Assembly: GCA_003564915.1 (NCBI GenBank)
Contig: PXDX01000070.1
Location: 1-8,296, forward strand
Length of the DNA stretch: 8,296 nt
From: a candidate division WWE3 bacterium
GTDB lineage: Bacteria > Patescibacteriota > WWE3 > UBA101185 > UBA10185
Direction of reading: 5' to 3'
Part shown: positions 1 through 5,082 of the stretch, one piece after another
Position numbering within the stretch: position 1 is the first letter of the stretch
Layout: every line of letters starts with the position of its first letter
Position numbers and translations under genes: made by a program
The notes under the pieces: generated by a model
Seen by the model: the letters and a program-made list of their open reading frames with translations, nothing else
What the model was told of the DNA's origin: nothing
Databases searched by the model: none

Positions 1-246
1 CCGTTGCGGCAGGCTTACGAAGAATTTTTTTGCTTCCGCTTCATACTTATCTTGAACTCTCCTCCAGTGCATAATAAACCTTCCTGCAATCAAGTGAAAA
101 TCTCTGTCATGAATAAAATTTCTTAATAAGAGAACTGTTTCTATGCTTTGATATCGGGCCCTGGCCAGATTCCAGATATTATAAGCTTCCTGGATATCTA
201 TCTGTTCTTTGCCTTTTGACATCTTAAAGAGAGACATATCTACCAA
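1..246 (-). CDS. N-terminal part of a helical, possibly DUF3231-like protein, cut by the left window edge
   Basis: An open minus-strand frame runs from a start near 246 or 237 to the window edge without a stop, giving about 80 residues. It begins MVDMSLFKMSKGKEQIDIQE and continues with segments such as YNIWNLARARYQSIE and HDRDFHLIAGRFIMHW. The pattern is amphipathic helices with conserved-looking aromatic residues and no signal peptide. The TTG at 246 is preferred because an AAAGGGG ribosome binding site lies about 10 bases upstream; the ATG at 237 is the alternative, with only a weak GGTAG before it. The sequence recalls the N-terminal helix pair of DUF3231 (ferritin-like bundle) proteins of spore-formers, but this is from memory and uncertain. 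That the frame is coding is fairly sure from its codon pattern and uninterrupted length; its function is unknown. Confidence 0.6.
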   Translation of the reverse strand, partial: MVDMSLFKMSKGKEQIDIQEAYNIWNLARARYQSIETVLLLRNFIHDRDFHLIAGRFIMHWRRVQDKYEAEAKKFFVSLPQR

Positions 247-582
247 CTTGATTTTTCCCCTTTCATGATAGATTGTAGTTAAGTTTTCCCTTTATATATA
301 GATTAATACGGGACAAAGGTGCAGATGCTAACAGAGCCACAACTTTAAAGAATGATAATACAGTTGAATCAAAACAAAAAACCCCTGATTCTGCTGCACC
401 CAAGGTCTGTCCATAAACGCTAAAATAAAAGTGAGCCACTTCTATTGCTGGGAGAGCCATATGCAATTGATGGGGAAAATTAATGAACTTGTTTGATTAG
501 ACATAAAATACTGTAAGAATTGAATACATATTCTTTAAAATTTGACAAACAATATATCCAATACTTCCTGGAGGGTTAAATC
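247..582. other. Intergenic region between divergent genes, no supported gene
   Basis: This AT-rich stretch separates the leftward partial gene from the rightward membrane protein gene. A minus-strand open frame at 263-466 has no ribosome binding site and no recognisable motif, so it is not called. A TTGACA hexamer at 542-547 has no convincing -10 at the right distance. A small palindrome, GAATA-CA-TATTC, sits at 522-533 about 50 bases before the downstream start and could be a regulator site, but nothing supports that beyond symmetry. Confidence 0.4.
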
Positions 583-1032
583 ATGAGGGACACTTTTACT
601 GCTGGCACAGTTGCGGGCTTGATTGGAACATTAGTTATTCTTGCTTTACAACAAGCATTGTTCGCTTTAGACATAATCCAAATGACTACAATGGACGTTG
701 CAGCGGAGATTTTTCTTGAACCTCACCAAACGGGAAGCATCGCAGGGATTCTTGTTGGACTAATAAGTCATTTTCTTGTAGGTGCAGGCGGAGGGGTACT
801 ACTCGCCTATTTTATCAGATTCACTGGAAAGGATTATTATTGGTTGAAAGGATTAGGGTTAGGAGCTTTTATGTTGCTTGTAGGCATGGCTTTAGTTACT
901 ACTATCATGAACATCATGCCAGAGATGCGAGAGGATAGTTTGACAACCCTCCTTCATATGTTAACTTACTTTATTTATGGCTTAACTTGCTCATACGTTT
1001 TAACCAGGTATGGCAAATTTGAATTTGCTTAA
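583..1032 (+). CDS. Small integral membrane protein with four predicted helices, function unknown
   Basis: The 149-residue product is mostly hydrophobic. Likely membrane helices lie at about residues 8-29, 51-77, 88-111 and 120-141, with short charged loops (for example RFTGKDYYWLKG between helices 2 and 3, and MPEMREDS between 3 and 4). The second helix carries a glycine-rich stretch, GAGGGVLL. There is no signal peptidase site and no catalytic motif. The ATG is preceded by GGAGGG about eight bases upstream, so the start is well supported. The gene stands alone: the gene on its left points away and the nearest material on its right is a minus-strand fragment. It resembles the many small lineage-specific membrane proteins of clostridia, and no family was recognised. 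No strong terminator follows; a 5-bp hairpin at 1038-1051 is the closest candidate. Confidence 0.8.
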   Translation: MRDTFTAGTVAGLIGTLVILALQQALFALDIIQMTTMDVAAEIFLEPHQTGSIAGILVGLISHFLVGAGGGVLLAYFIRFTGKDYYWLKGLGLGAFMLLVGMALVTTIMNIMPEMREDSLTTLLHMLTYFIYGLTCSYVLTRYGKFEFA

Positions 1033-1053
1033 AAACCGCATAATAATATGCCT

Positions 1054-1091
1054 GTTTCCAAACAGTATCACACCACCGTTTCCATACTGTA
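1054..1091. repeat. Pair of 14-bp near-identical direct repeats
   Basis: GTTTCCAAACAGTA at 1054-1067 and GTTTCCATACTGTA at 1078-1091 match at 12 of 14 positions with a 24-bp period. They lie just after the membrane protein gene, beside weak hairpins at 1038-1051 and 1053-1066. The arrangement could be a binding-site pair or a decayed terminator region. No function can be assigned. Confidence 0.35.
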
Positions 1092-1134
1092 CGACTCATC
1101 TTGCACACAACTTCTAACGTGGGAATGTGTAGGG

Positions 1135-1320
1135 CTATTCAGCAATACTTCTAAAAGGATAGTATGATTTCTCTGTCAAATCAGATATGTAAATGAAATT
1201 CCAAGCACTCCAATCATCAGATTCCATTCGCCCGCTTACTAGTGGTTCATCCTCTACTTTTAACTGGTCTATTGAATACTGGACATGATACCACTTTTCT
1301 CCATCTGCTTTATCCGCATT
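1135..1320 (-). pseudogene. C-terminal remnant of an unidentified protein-coding gene
   Basis: A minus-strand frame from about 1320 to a TAG at 1135-1137 reads as ordinary protein for about 61 residues. It contains stretches such as NADKADGEKWYHVQYSIDQL, SDDWSAWNFIYISDL and a final SYYPFRSIAE, rich in W, Y, D and E like the end of a soluble domain. No start codon or ribosome binding site lies at its upstream end. The same frame continues a few codons into low-quality sequence and meets a TAG near 1358. The only internal ATG would leave about 33 residues. It is therefore read as the 3' end of a gene whose 5' part has been lost. The family was not recognised. The rest of 1033-1453 contains no other coding signal. 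Confidence 0.45.
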
Positions 1321-1453
1321 AAAAAAGGAAAGAAAGCAAATCCTCTCTCTTTCCCTCTATGATTTTCCGCTGAGAGTTATACTCAATTTAACAAAGAAGA
1401 TATTATACGTTTTTCTGGTTAGCCTCTATAAATTTTACAATATAAACAGAAAA

Positions 1454-1833
1454 CTAAGCAAAATCATCTAGTCTAGTTTTAATAATGTTGTAAATTTCTT
1501 CCGCACTAACTTTTGCATAACCATGAACCAGTCTGTTGCGATACCCGGCCATGCCTTTTTTTTTGACTAAAAACCGGCATTAACACTCTCTACTGACCTA
1601 AAATATCTAACTTGTTTGTAGTTTTCTGGCTTGCCCAGGCTTTTTTTTGCTATAATATGCCTGCTGATATCAAATAAAGCCTCTAATGACGTCCTTAAAT
1701 GATGTTCTGATACTGCAAAGTTGTCAGGATCAGAAAGAAATTTTTCTAAAGCCATTAACTTCATTTTTTCAAGCCTGTTCACCGAAACTCTAATCTGGTC
1801 CAACCGCTCTTCAATTAACTCAAAATAAAGCAT
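1454..1833 (-). pseudogene. HEPN-domain (DUF86-type) toxin gene, broken by two frameshifts and a stop
   Basis: This is the toxin half of an MNT/HEPN toxin-antitoxin pair; intact HEPN proteins of this type are RNases that use an R-X4-H motif. The reading frame starts at ATG 1833, with AGAAGG eight bases upstream, overlaps the antitoxin gene by 14 bases, and gives a helical N-terminal half ending in KPENYKQV. The frame then shifts near 1609-1611 (about two bases missing), reads LDILGQ, meets a TAG at 1590-1592, reads RVLMPVFSQKK, and shifts again at a run of nine T on the plus strand (1556-1564). It resumes as GMAGYRNRLVHGYAKVSAEE and ends LDDFA at 1454. The RNRLVH motif (1523-1540) is intact but out of frame. 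Repaired, the protein would be about 125-130 residues, the usual family length. As it stands, only a fragment of roughly 88 residues without catalytic residues can be made. Confidence 0.85.
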
Positions 1834-2254
1834 AAAATTCACCTTCTTTTATGGCTTCTCGTACATCCCTGCGGTATGCATCTAGAAAAGGTTTAAAATC
1901 TAAGTAGTCTCTAATTGCTATATCTTCAAAGTCCGTACGGATATTATCATCTTCTGAGTAAATTACTGTTCCACGGCTAATTATTAAAAACCTTTGCTCA
2001 ATGGTAGCTGTATTTAATCTAACAACATCTACTTCACTAGATAAGATGTTAGACAAGTTATCTTGAATTTCCAGCATCAATAATGAAGCCTCCTCAAAGG
2101 ATGGAGCTTCTTTTAACAAAACGGCAAAATCGTAATCACTAGCAGATGTAAATGTACCATCAACACGGGAGCCAAACAAATAAACTGCTAAGATATCATT
2201 ATTTGCAAAAACAGTTAACAGGTTTTTGATTTCATAAGATTCTAATCCTTTCAT
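1820..2254 (-). CDS. mntA: MNT-domain nucleotidyltransferase, antitoxin of an MNT/HEPN module
   Basis: The 144-residue protein has the minimal nucleotidyltransferase fold. FGSRVDG at residues 27-33 carries the GS motif, SDYDFAVLL has the paired metal-binding aspartates D40 and D42, and EVDVVRLN supplies the third, D76. In studied MNT/HEPN systems the MNT protein transfers AMP to a tyrosine near the HEPN active site and so silences the toxin; that role is inferred here from family and gene order. The ATG at 2254 is chosen over an upstream in-frame ATG at 2290 because GGGAGG lies about eight bases before it. The 3' end overlaps the HEPN gene by 14 bases, so the two were translationally coupled. 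A good promoter lies directly upstream. All catalytic residues are present, so it may still be functional although its partner toxin is broken. Confidence 0.9.
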   Translation of the reverse strand: MKGLESYEIKNLLTVFANNDILAVYLFGSRVDGTFTSASDYDFAVLLKEAPSFEEASLLMLEIQDNLSNILSSEVDVVRLNTATIEQRFLIISRGTVIYSEDDNIRTDFEDIAIRDYLDFKPFLDAYRRDVREAIKEGEFYALF

Positions 2255-2300
2255 AACCAGACCCTCCCTTCCTATATGTACTCTGAGCATTAGCTGTTTT

Positions 2301-2323
2301 TATTATATACCATTAAATGGATT
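2301..2323 (+). repeat. 23-bp dispersed repeat, copy 1
   Basis: This segment matches 4981-5003 at 21 of 23 positions in the same orientation. Copy 1 covers the -10 and spacer of the MNT/HEPN promoter. The similarity stops sharply on both sides. Confidence 0.5.
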
Positions 2324-2331
2324 CCCATCAA
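2302..2331 (-). promoter_or_regulatory. Probable sigma-A promoter of the MNT/HEPN operon, with a palindrome in the spacer
   Basis: On the minus strand TTGATG (2326-2331) and TATAAT (2302-2307) are separated by 18 bases, ending about 48 bases before the preferred ATG. The spacer contains the perfect 11-bp palindrome CCATT-A-AATGG (2310-2320), which would suit an autorepressor, though symmetry is the only evidence for that. Confidence 0.6.
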
Positions 2332-2372
2332 GGTTATTCATGAGTAGCAAGCAAAACCTTTTCTTATCCTAA

Positions 2373-2389
2373 CTGCACATTATTGACAA
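2373..2389 (+). repeat. 17-bp direct repeat, copy 1 (left of the membrane-anchored protein gene)
   Basis: CTGCACATTATTGACAA here and CTGCTCATTATTGACAA at 3409-3425 match at 16 of 17 positions. The two copies bracket the 278-codon gene at a distance of 1,036 bp. They could mark the ends of an inserted segment, or could be shared -35-like promoter sequence, since each contains TTGACA. Confidence 0.4.
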
Positions 2390-2416
2390 ACTAGACCTTT
2401 AACTTCTGCCGCCTCA

Positions 2417-2460
2417 TTTTCACACAGTCTCTGACATTAGGTGTCAGGGGTCAAATTAAT
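2417..2460. other. Possible remnant of a mobile-element end, with hairpin
   Basis: The perfect hairpin CTGACA-TTAGG-TGTCAG (2431-2447) is followed by a GGGGTCAAATTAAT tail and preceded by TTTTCACACAGTCTC. Sequences of this style occur at ends of REP-type or IS elements in clostridia, but no transposase is present and the link is made from memory only. The remaining 2332-2527 bases show no coding potential. Confidence 0.25.
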
Positions 2461-2527
2461 GCTTTTCAATGACCTTATATTAAGAACTTCTTCTTTCTAT
2501 CGACCCGCAAGATGCACCGCAGGGGGG

Positions 2528-3364
2528 TCACCTCTTCAAGGATGACTGTAAATACTCCCAGTACTGTTCAATGTCGTCACTTTGGTAGGTCCAAATTATA
2601 TAAGGATCCTCTTCAAAAGCATGTTCATGCATTAAGATGGCCCGGTAAATTTGGCCATCAAAAAACTCATATTCCAGAAGGATTTGGTCGGCATCTTGAA
2701 GAGGCCAGATTCTGGTATAGGTCAAATCGTTGCTATCCTCAAACTCCAGGATTAGGGTTTGAAGAAGCTCACGGTCCTTGCTGAGCCAGGCCTGTGCCTT
2801 TTTAGGCTTGTGGATCTGGAAGGGAATTCTCTGGTAGCCCAGGACCAACGCTTCAGAAGCATCAGTTTCAAAAACTCTTAATTCCAAGGGTTCCCGGCGG
2901 TAATATTCGGGAGGGAGGACCGTTATACCGCTGTTCCTTAAGATAGAGCCTTCCGCCAGGATCTGATACTCATACTCCAACTGGGATGACAGGACCAGGG
3001 AAGCCCGGAAGAGGCCAGTTTCTCCTGGAGAAGCAGGGACCTTTATCCAGTCCGGGGCCTCTTTGCTCCGATAGAGGAGGTATACAGGGGCAGTCTGTTC
3101 AATTTCACTAAAGGACCACTCCAGATCCATGTGGAGTGCATCGGGAGAGGATGCTTCGTTGTTGGGATTAAAGGTTCTGGACATAACCCACCTGTTTTCT
3201 TGATACTCCTCAATTTTTTCTGCCAGCTCCTGGATCTGCCAATAGTTGCTGCTACCACTACAGTGAATAATCGGGGCCTCATTCCGAATCAGGAATAAAA
3301 GATAGATGTTCAGGCCCAACAGGGCCAGCATGAGAAAGATAAGGATATTTACCCGCTTTTCCAT
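2528..3364 (-). CDS. Membrane-anchored extracytoplasmic protein of unknown function
   Basis: The 278-residue product starts MEKRVN and has one hydrophobic segment at about residues 7-26 followed by a charged stop, which suggests an N-terminal membrane anchor or uncleaved signal with the rest outside the cytoplasm. A short helical stretch at about 41-59 (IQELAEKIEEYQENRW) is followed by a strand-rich region rich in aromatics and acidic residues, including PVYLLYRSKEAPDWIKVP and LEYEYQILAEG. The alternating pattern there would fit a beta-sandwich such as an Ig or fibronectin-III fold, but this is only inference. There are no paired cysteines, LPXTG signal or catalytic motif. The start is firm: AGGAGG lies eight bases upstream. 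The gene is visibly GC-richer than both flanks and is bracketed by a 17-bp direct repeat. No good terminator was found. Confidence 0.8.
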   Translation of the reverse strand: MEKRVNILIFLMLALLGLNIYLLFLIRNEAPIIHCSGSSNYWQIQELAEKIEEYQENRWVMSRTFNPNNEASSPDALHMDLEWSFSEIEQTAPVYLLYRSKEAPDWIKVPASPGETGLFRASLVLSSQLEYEYQILAEGSILRNSGITVLPPEYYRREPLELRVFETDASEALVLGYQRIPFQIHKPKKAQAWLSKDRELLQTLILEFEDSNDLTYTRIWPLQDADQILLEYEFFDGQIYRAILMHEHAFEEDPYIIWTYQSDDIEQYWEYLQSSLKR

Positions 3365-3681
3365 CTAACCGCCTCCTTTCTTAAATAGGGTGGTCTTAAG
3401 CCCTACTGCTGCTCATTATTGACAATAACTGTTATTCCATTAACCGAATTATTGATTAACTATTGGGTAATTCTATTAAATTTCAGTTTATCCTCCAGTT
3501 ATGCTAGCTTGACAAGAATATTTGTTTCCGAAACTACAGGCAATCATTTTATTTCCTATTTTCTTTTGTTTGACGGATTCCTCCATTATACTAATAGTAG
3601 ACATCCGTTAATGGAAAATTATAATGTAATCAATACTGAAGGATCGAGCGACCATCCCAATGACTCAAGAAAAGGAGCTAA
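3365..3681. other. Intergenic region with promoter-like elements, no supported gene
   Basis: This AT-rich stretch lies between a leftward and a rightward gene. A TTG-initiated open frame (3419-3685) lacks a ribosome binding site and recognisable content and is not called. A perfect palindrome, AATAAC-T-GTTATT, lies at 3424-3436 next to the right copy of the 17-bp repeat. TTGACG followed 16 bases later by TAATAG, ending near 3600, is a modest candidate promoter for the rightward DUF255 fragment. Confidence 0.35.
3409..3425 (+). repeat. 17-bp direct repeat, copy 2 (right of the membrane-anchored protein gene)
   Basis: Matches 2373-2389 at 16 of 17 positions in the same orientation. It lies 45 bases upstream of the start codon of the 278-codon gene, so it could also belong to that gene's regulatory region. 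Confidence 0.4.
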
Positions 3682-3912
3682 ATGAACGTGAAAAAGAAAA
3701 AAGGAAAGCCAAACCGTTTAATAAAGGAGAAGAGCCCCTATCTCCTGCAGCACGCCTACAACCCCGTGGACTGGCACCCCTGGGGGGAGGAGGCCTTCGA
3801 GAAGGCCCGGCAGGAGGATAAACCCGTCTTTGTCAGTATAGGTTATTCGACCTGTCACTGGTGCCATGTTGATGAATGAACCAATGCTTATTTCTTCATC
3901 TGCCTTATACGC
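3672..3912 (+). repeat. 240-bp direct repeat, left copy, carrying a DUF255 gene fragment
   Basis: The repeat starts around the ribosome binding site, includes the whole 65-codon reading frame, and ends after the shared sequence CATCTGCCTTATACGC. It is about 95 percent identical to the right copy (4656-4898) within the coding part and less similar at both edges. Together the copies flank the yefM-yoeB module, with starts 985 bp apart. Confidence 0.85.
3682..3879 (+). CDS. Truncated DUF255 / YyaL-type thioredoxin-like protein, N-terminal fragment, copy 1
   Basis: The 65-residue product matches the conserved N-terminus of the DUF255 (YyaL, SSP411-like) family. NRLIKEKSPYLLQHAYNPVD is followed by WHPWGEEAFEKARQEDKPV and SIGYSTCHWCHV, the last holding the thioredoxin-like CxxC. 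Full members have about 600-700 residues and continue CHVMERESF after the motif. Here the frame reads HVDE and stops, so only about a tenth of the protein remains, without the thioredoxin fold's C-terminal half or the glycosidase-like domain. Start at ATG 3682 has AAAGGAG about five bases upstream; an in-frame GTG at 3688 corresponds to the start of copy 2. Its GC-rich codons contrast with the AT-rich neighbours. It is either a remnant or a small expressed protein. The CxxC being retained in both copies is notable but does not establish function. Confidence 0.7.
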   Translation: MNVKKKKGKPNRLIKEKSPYLLQHAYNPVDWHPWGEEAFEKARQEDKPVFVSIGYSTCHWCHVDE

Positions 3913-3941
3913 TATTTTTTAAAATCTGCTGTATAAGTAAG

Positions 3942-3970
3942 TTGACAGGTGAACATAATAGCCATATACT
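3942..3970 (+). promoter_or_regulatory. Strong sigma-A promoter of yefM-yoeB
   Basis: TTGACA (3942-3947) and TATACT (3965-3970) are separated by exactly 17 bases. The expected transcription start is near 3977, about 36 bases before the yefM ATG, and falls inside the operator. Confidence 0.85.
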
Positions 3971-3973
3971 ATA

Positions 3974-3991
3974 TGTACAGGATAATGTACG
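3974..3991 (+). promoter_or_regulatory. YefM-YoeB autoregulatory operator (paired TGTACA-type motifs)
   Basis: TGTACA at 3974-3979 and TGTACG at 3986-3991 lie with centres 12 bp apart, directly after the -10 box. The E. coli yefM-yoeB operator is built of two palindromes with TGTACA cores at the same 12-bp spacing, as I recall the published work. The match in motif, spacing and place supports repression by the YefM-YoeB complex. Confidence 0.75.
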
Positions 3992-4012
3992 CATCTTTAG
4001 GGGGTTATTTGA

Positions 4013-4255
4013 ATGTCAATTATAAATGCAACAACGGCTAGAAATAATTTCTTTAAATTGATTGAAGAAATAATTACGACTCATGAACCTGTGTATATTA
4101 CCGGTAAAACCGGAAATGTCATCATGTTGTCTGAGGAAGACTACAGGTCAATTCAGGAAACTCTATATCTTTGCTCAGTACCAGGTTTGAGGGAAAAAAT
4201 TGTAAAAGGATTGAACACGCCTCTCGAAGAATGCATCGAGGATACTGATGAGTAG
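4013..4255 (+). CDS. yefM: Antitoxin, Phd/YefM family
   Basis: The 80-residue protein opens with MSIINATTARNNFFKLIEEI, the typical Phd/YefM start, in which the N-terminal strand and helix form the dimeric DNA-binding domain. VYITGKTGNVIMLSEEDYRS is the conserved core, and the acidic C-terminal tail (LEECIEDTDE) is the part expected to wrap and inhibit the toxin. The family binds its own promoter and neutralises YoeB. The ATG is preceded by a GGGGG-type ribosome binding site about eight bases away. The stop overlaps the toxin start by eight bases, so translation is coupled. Length and residue pattern are normal, and the operator upstream fits the family. Confidence 0.92.
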   Translation: MSIINATTARNNFFKLIEEIITTHEPVYITGKTGNVIMLSEEDYRSIQETLYLCSVPGLREKIVKGLNTPLEECIEDTDE

Positions 4256-4520
4256 TGGGCCTTGGAGAATCGTCTATACAAAACAAGCCTTAAAGGATAA
4301 ACACAGAGCGTACGATGCAGGTTTTTCCGAAAAAATCAAAAGTATCCTTGAAACTATTCGAAATAACCCCTATGAAGAGTATCCACCCTTTGAAAAGCTA
4401 GTTGGAGATTTAAGTGGTGCATACTCAAGAAGAATTAACCGGCAACACCGGTTTGTCTACCAGATTTATAAAGAAGAATATATCATAAAAGTTATCAGTA
4501 TGTGGACGCATTATGAGTAA
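4248..4520 (+). CDS. yoeB: Toxin, Txe/YoeB family ribosome-dependent mRNA endonuclease
   Basis: The 90-residue protein has the RelE-like fold signature of YoeB. WRIVYTKQALKD is the first strand and helix, and LSGAYSRRINRQHRFVYQI is the hallmark motif. The end, MWTHYE, corresponds to the catalytic C-terminal His-Tyr. By alignment with E. coli YoeB the catalytic residues E46, R65 and H83 correspond to E49, R68 and H88 here, all present. The family cleaves mRNA at the ribosomal A site until bound by YefM. The ATG lies inside the last codons of yefM (ATGAGTAG), and a strong terminator starts two bases after the stop, so the module is a self-contained unit. It appears intact and is probably functional. 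Confidence 0.93.
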   Translation: MSSGPWRIVYTKQALKDKHRAYDAGFSEKIKSILETIRNNPYEEYPPFEKLVGDLSGAYSRRINRQHRFVYQIYKEEYIIKVISMWTHYE

Positions 4521-4522
4521 CG

Positions 4523-4562
4523 AAATAACCACGGGTATGAACTCCGTGGTTATTTACTTTTT
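4523..4562 (+). terminator. Rho-independent terminator of yefM-yoeB
   Basis: A perfect 12-bp stem (4523-4534 with 4544-4555; arm AAATAACCACGG) with a 9-base loop is followed by ACTTTTTAA. It begins directly after the yoeB stop codon. Confidence 0.85.
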
Positions 4563-4655
4563 AATGGTCTCAGCAGGATCCTTTTTGGTAAAACTAAGGG
4601 TAGGTCAGGAGTTGTTCTACAGTATAGCCTTAAGCTATAAACGTGAGAATAAATA

Positions 4656-4898
4656 AGGGAGTTGAATGAATCGTGAAAAAGGAAAAAGGGAAGCCAAACC
4701 GTTTAATAAAGGAGAAGAGCCCCTATCTCCTGCAGCACGCCTACAACCCGGTGGAATGGCACCCCTGGGGGGAGGAGGCCTTCGAGAAGGCCCGGCAGGA
4801 GGACAAACCCCTGTTTGTCAGTATCGGTTATTCGACCTGCCACTGGTGCCATGTTGATGAATGATACCAATGTTTGTTTCTACATCTGCCTTATACGC
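4656..4898 (+). repeat. 240-bp direct repeat, right copy, carrying a DUF255 gene fragment
   Basis: This is the second copy of the element at 3672-3912. Similarity again covers the ribosome binding site, the whole reading frame, the shared stop and about 34 bases after it, ending at CATCTGCCTTATACGC. One extra base just after the ATG at 4666 puts that ATG out of frame, so only the GTG at 4673 can start the frame. Confidence 0.85.
4673..4864 (+). CDS. Truncated DUF255 / YyaL-type thioredoxin-like protein, N-terminal fragment, copy 2
   Basis: The 63-residue product is nearly identical to copy 1, differing at three residues (K to E near the start, D to E in the NPVD motif, V to L after DKP), and it keeps SIGYSTCHWCHV with the CxxC. 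It ends at the same HVDE-stop, so both copies share one truncation. Eight codons differ over the shared frame and five of the changes are silent, which suggests that much of the divergence happened under protein-level constraint. Translation must begin at GTG 4673; AAGGGAG lies about 11 bases upstream, and an out-of-frame ATG at 4666 sits at better spacing, which may reduce expression. A hairpin at 4623-4639 precedes it and a terminator-like hairpin follows. Remnant or small protein cannot be decided from sequence alone. Confidence 0.65.
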   Translation: MKKEKGKPNRLIKEKSPYLLQHAYNPVEWHPWGEEAFEKARQEDKPLFVSIGYSTCHWCHVDE

Positions 4899-4907
4899 AA
4901 ATTATTT

Positions 4908-4937
4908 AAGGATTCAAGTTTGACTTGAATCCTTTTG
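4908..4937 (+). terminator. Hairpin terminator after the second DUF255 fragment
   Basis: A perfect 12-bp stem (AAGGATTCAAGT at 4908-4919 with its complement at 4923-4934) has a three-base loop and is followed by TTTTG counted from the stem end. The tail is short, so termination may be weak. It could act in both directions. Confidence 0.6.
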
Positions 4938-4980
4938 ATATCACAGCCCATAACATATTGCTGCGTATTAACAATAATTA

Positions 4981-5003
4981 TATTATATCCCATTATATGG
5001 ATT
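4981..5003 (+). repeat. 23-bp dispersed repeat, copy 2
   Basis: Matches 2301-2323 at 21 of 23 positions. The minus-strand TATAAT is kept, but no -35 lies at the right distance, so this copy is not an obvious promoter. Apart from this and the hairpins, 4938-5125 holds no gene. Confidence 0.5.
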
Positions 5004-5082
5004 AGTGGAAGTGATTTTCGTAACGAGTTTGGGTTTTTTGATTTAATATATTCTGATACGACAGCCAACACAGAATATATGC

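Noticed and set aside
263..466. 67-codon minus-strand open frame
   Set aside because: No ribosome binding site and no recognisable motif. The plus strand of the same region reads about as plausibly for 40 residues, so neither is supported.
542..547. TTGACA as a promoter for the membrane protein gene
   Set aside because: No -10 at 16-18 bases; the ribosome binding site falls where the -10 region would end.
2512..2784. 90-codon plus-strand frame opposite the membrane-anchored protein gene
   Set aside because: Antisense shadow of a gene with a strong start and ribosome binding site; no family content of its own.
3419..3685. 88-codon plus-strand open frame overlapping the first DUF255 fragment start
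   Set aside because: TTG start without a ribosome binding site, atypical composition, and a start inside a repeat that is probably regulatory.
4666..4857. ATG-initiated frame in the second DUF255 copy
   Set aside because: It is out of frame with the conserved protein. The equivalent ATG in copy 1 is in frame, so an extra base after this ATG caused the shift.
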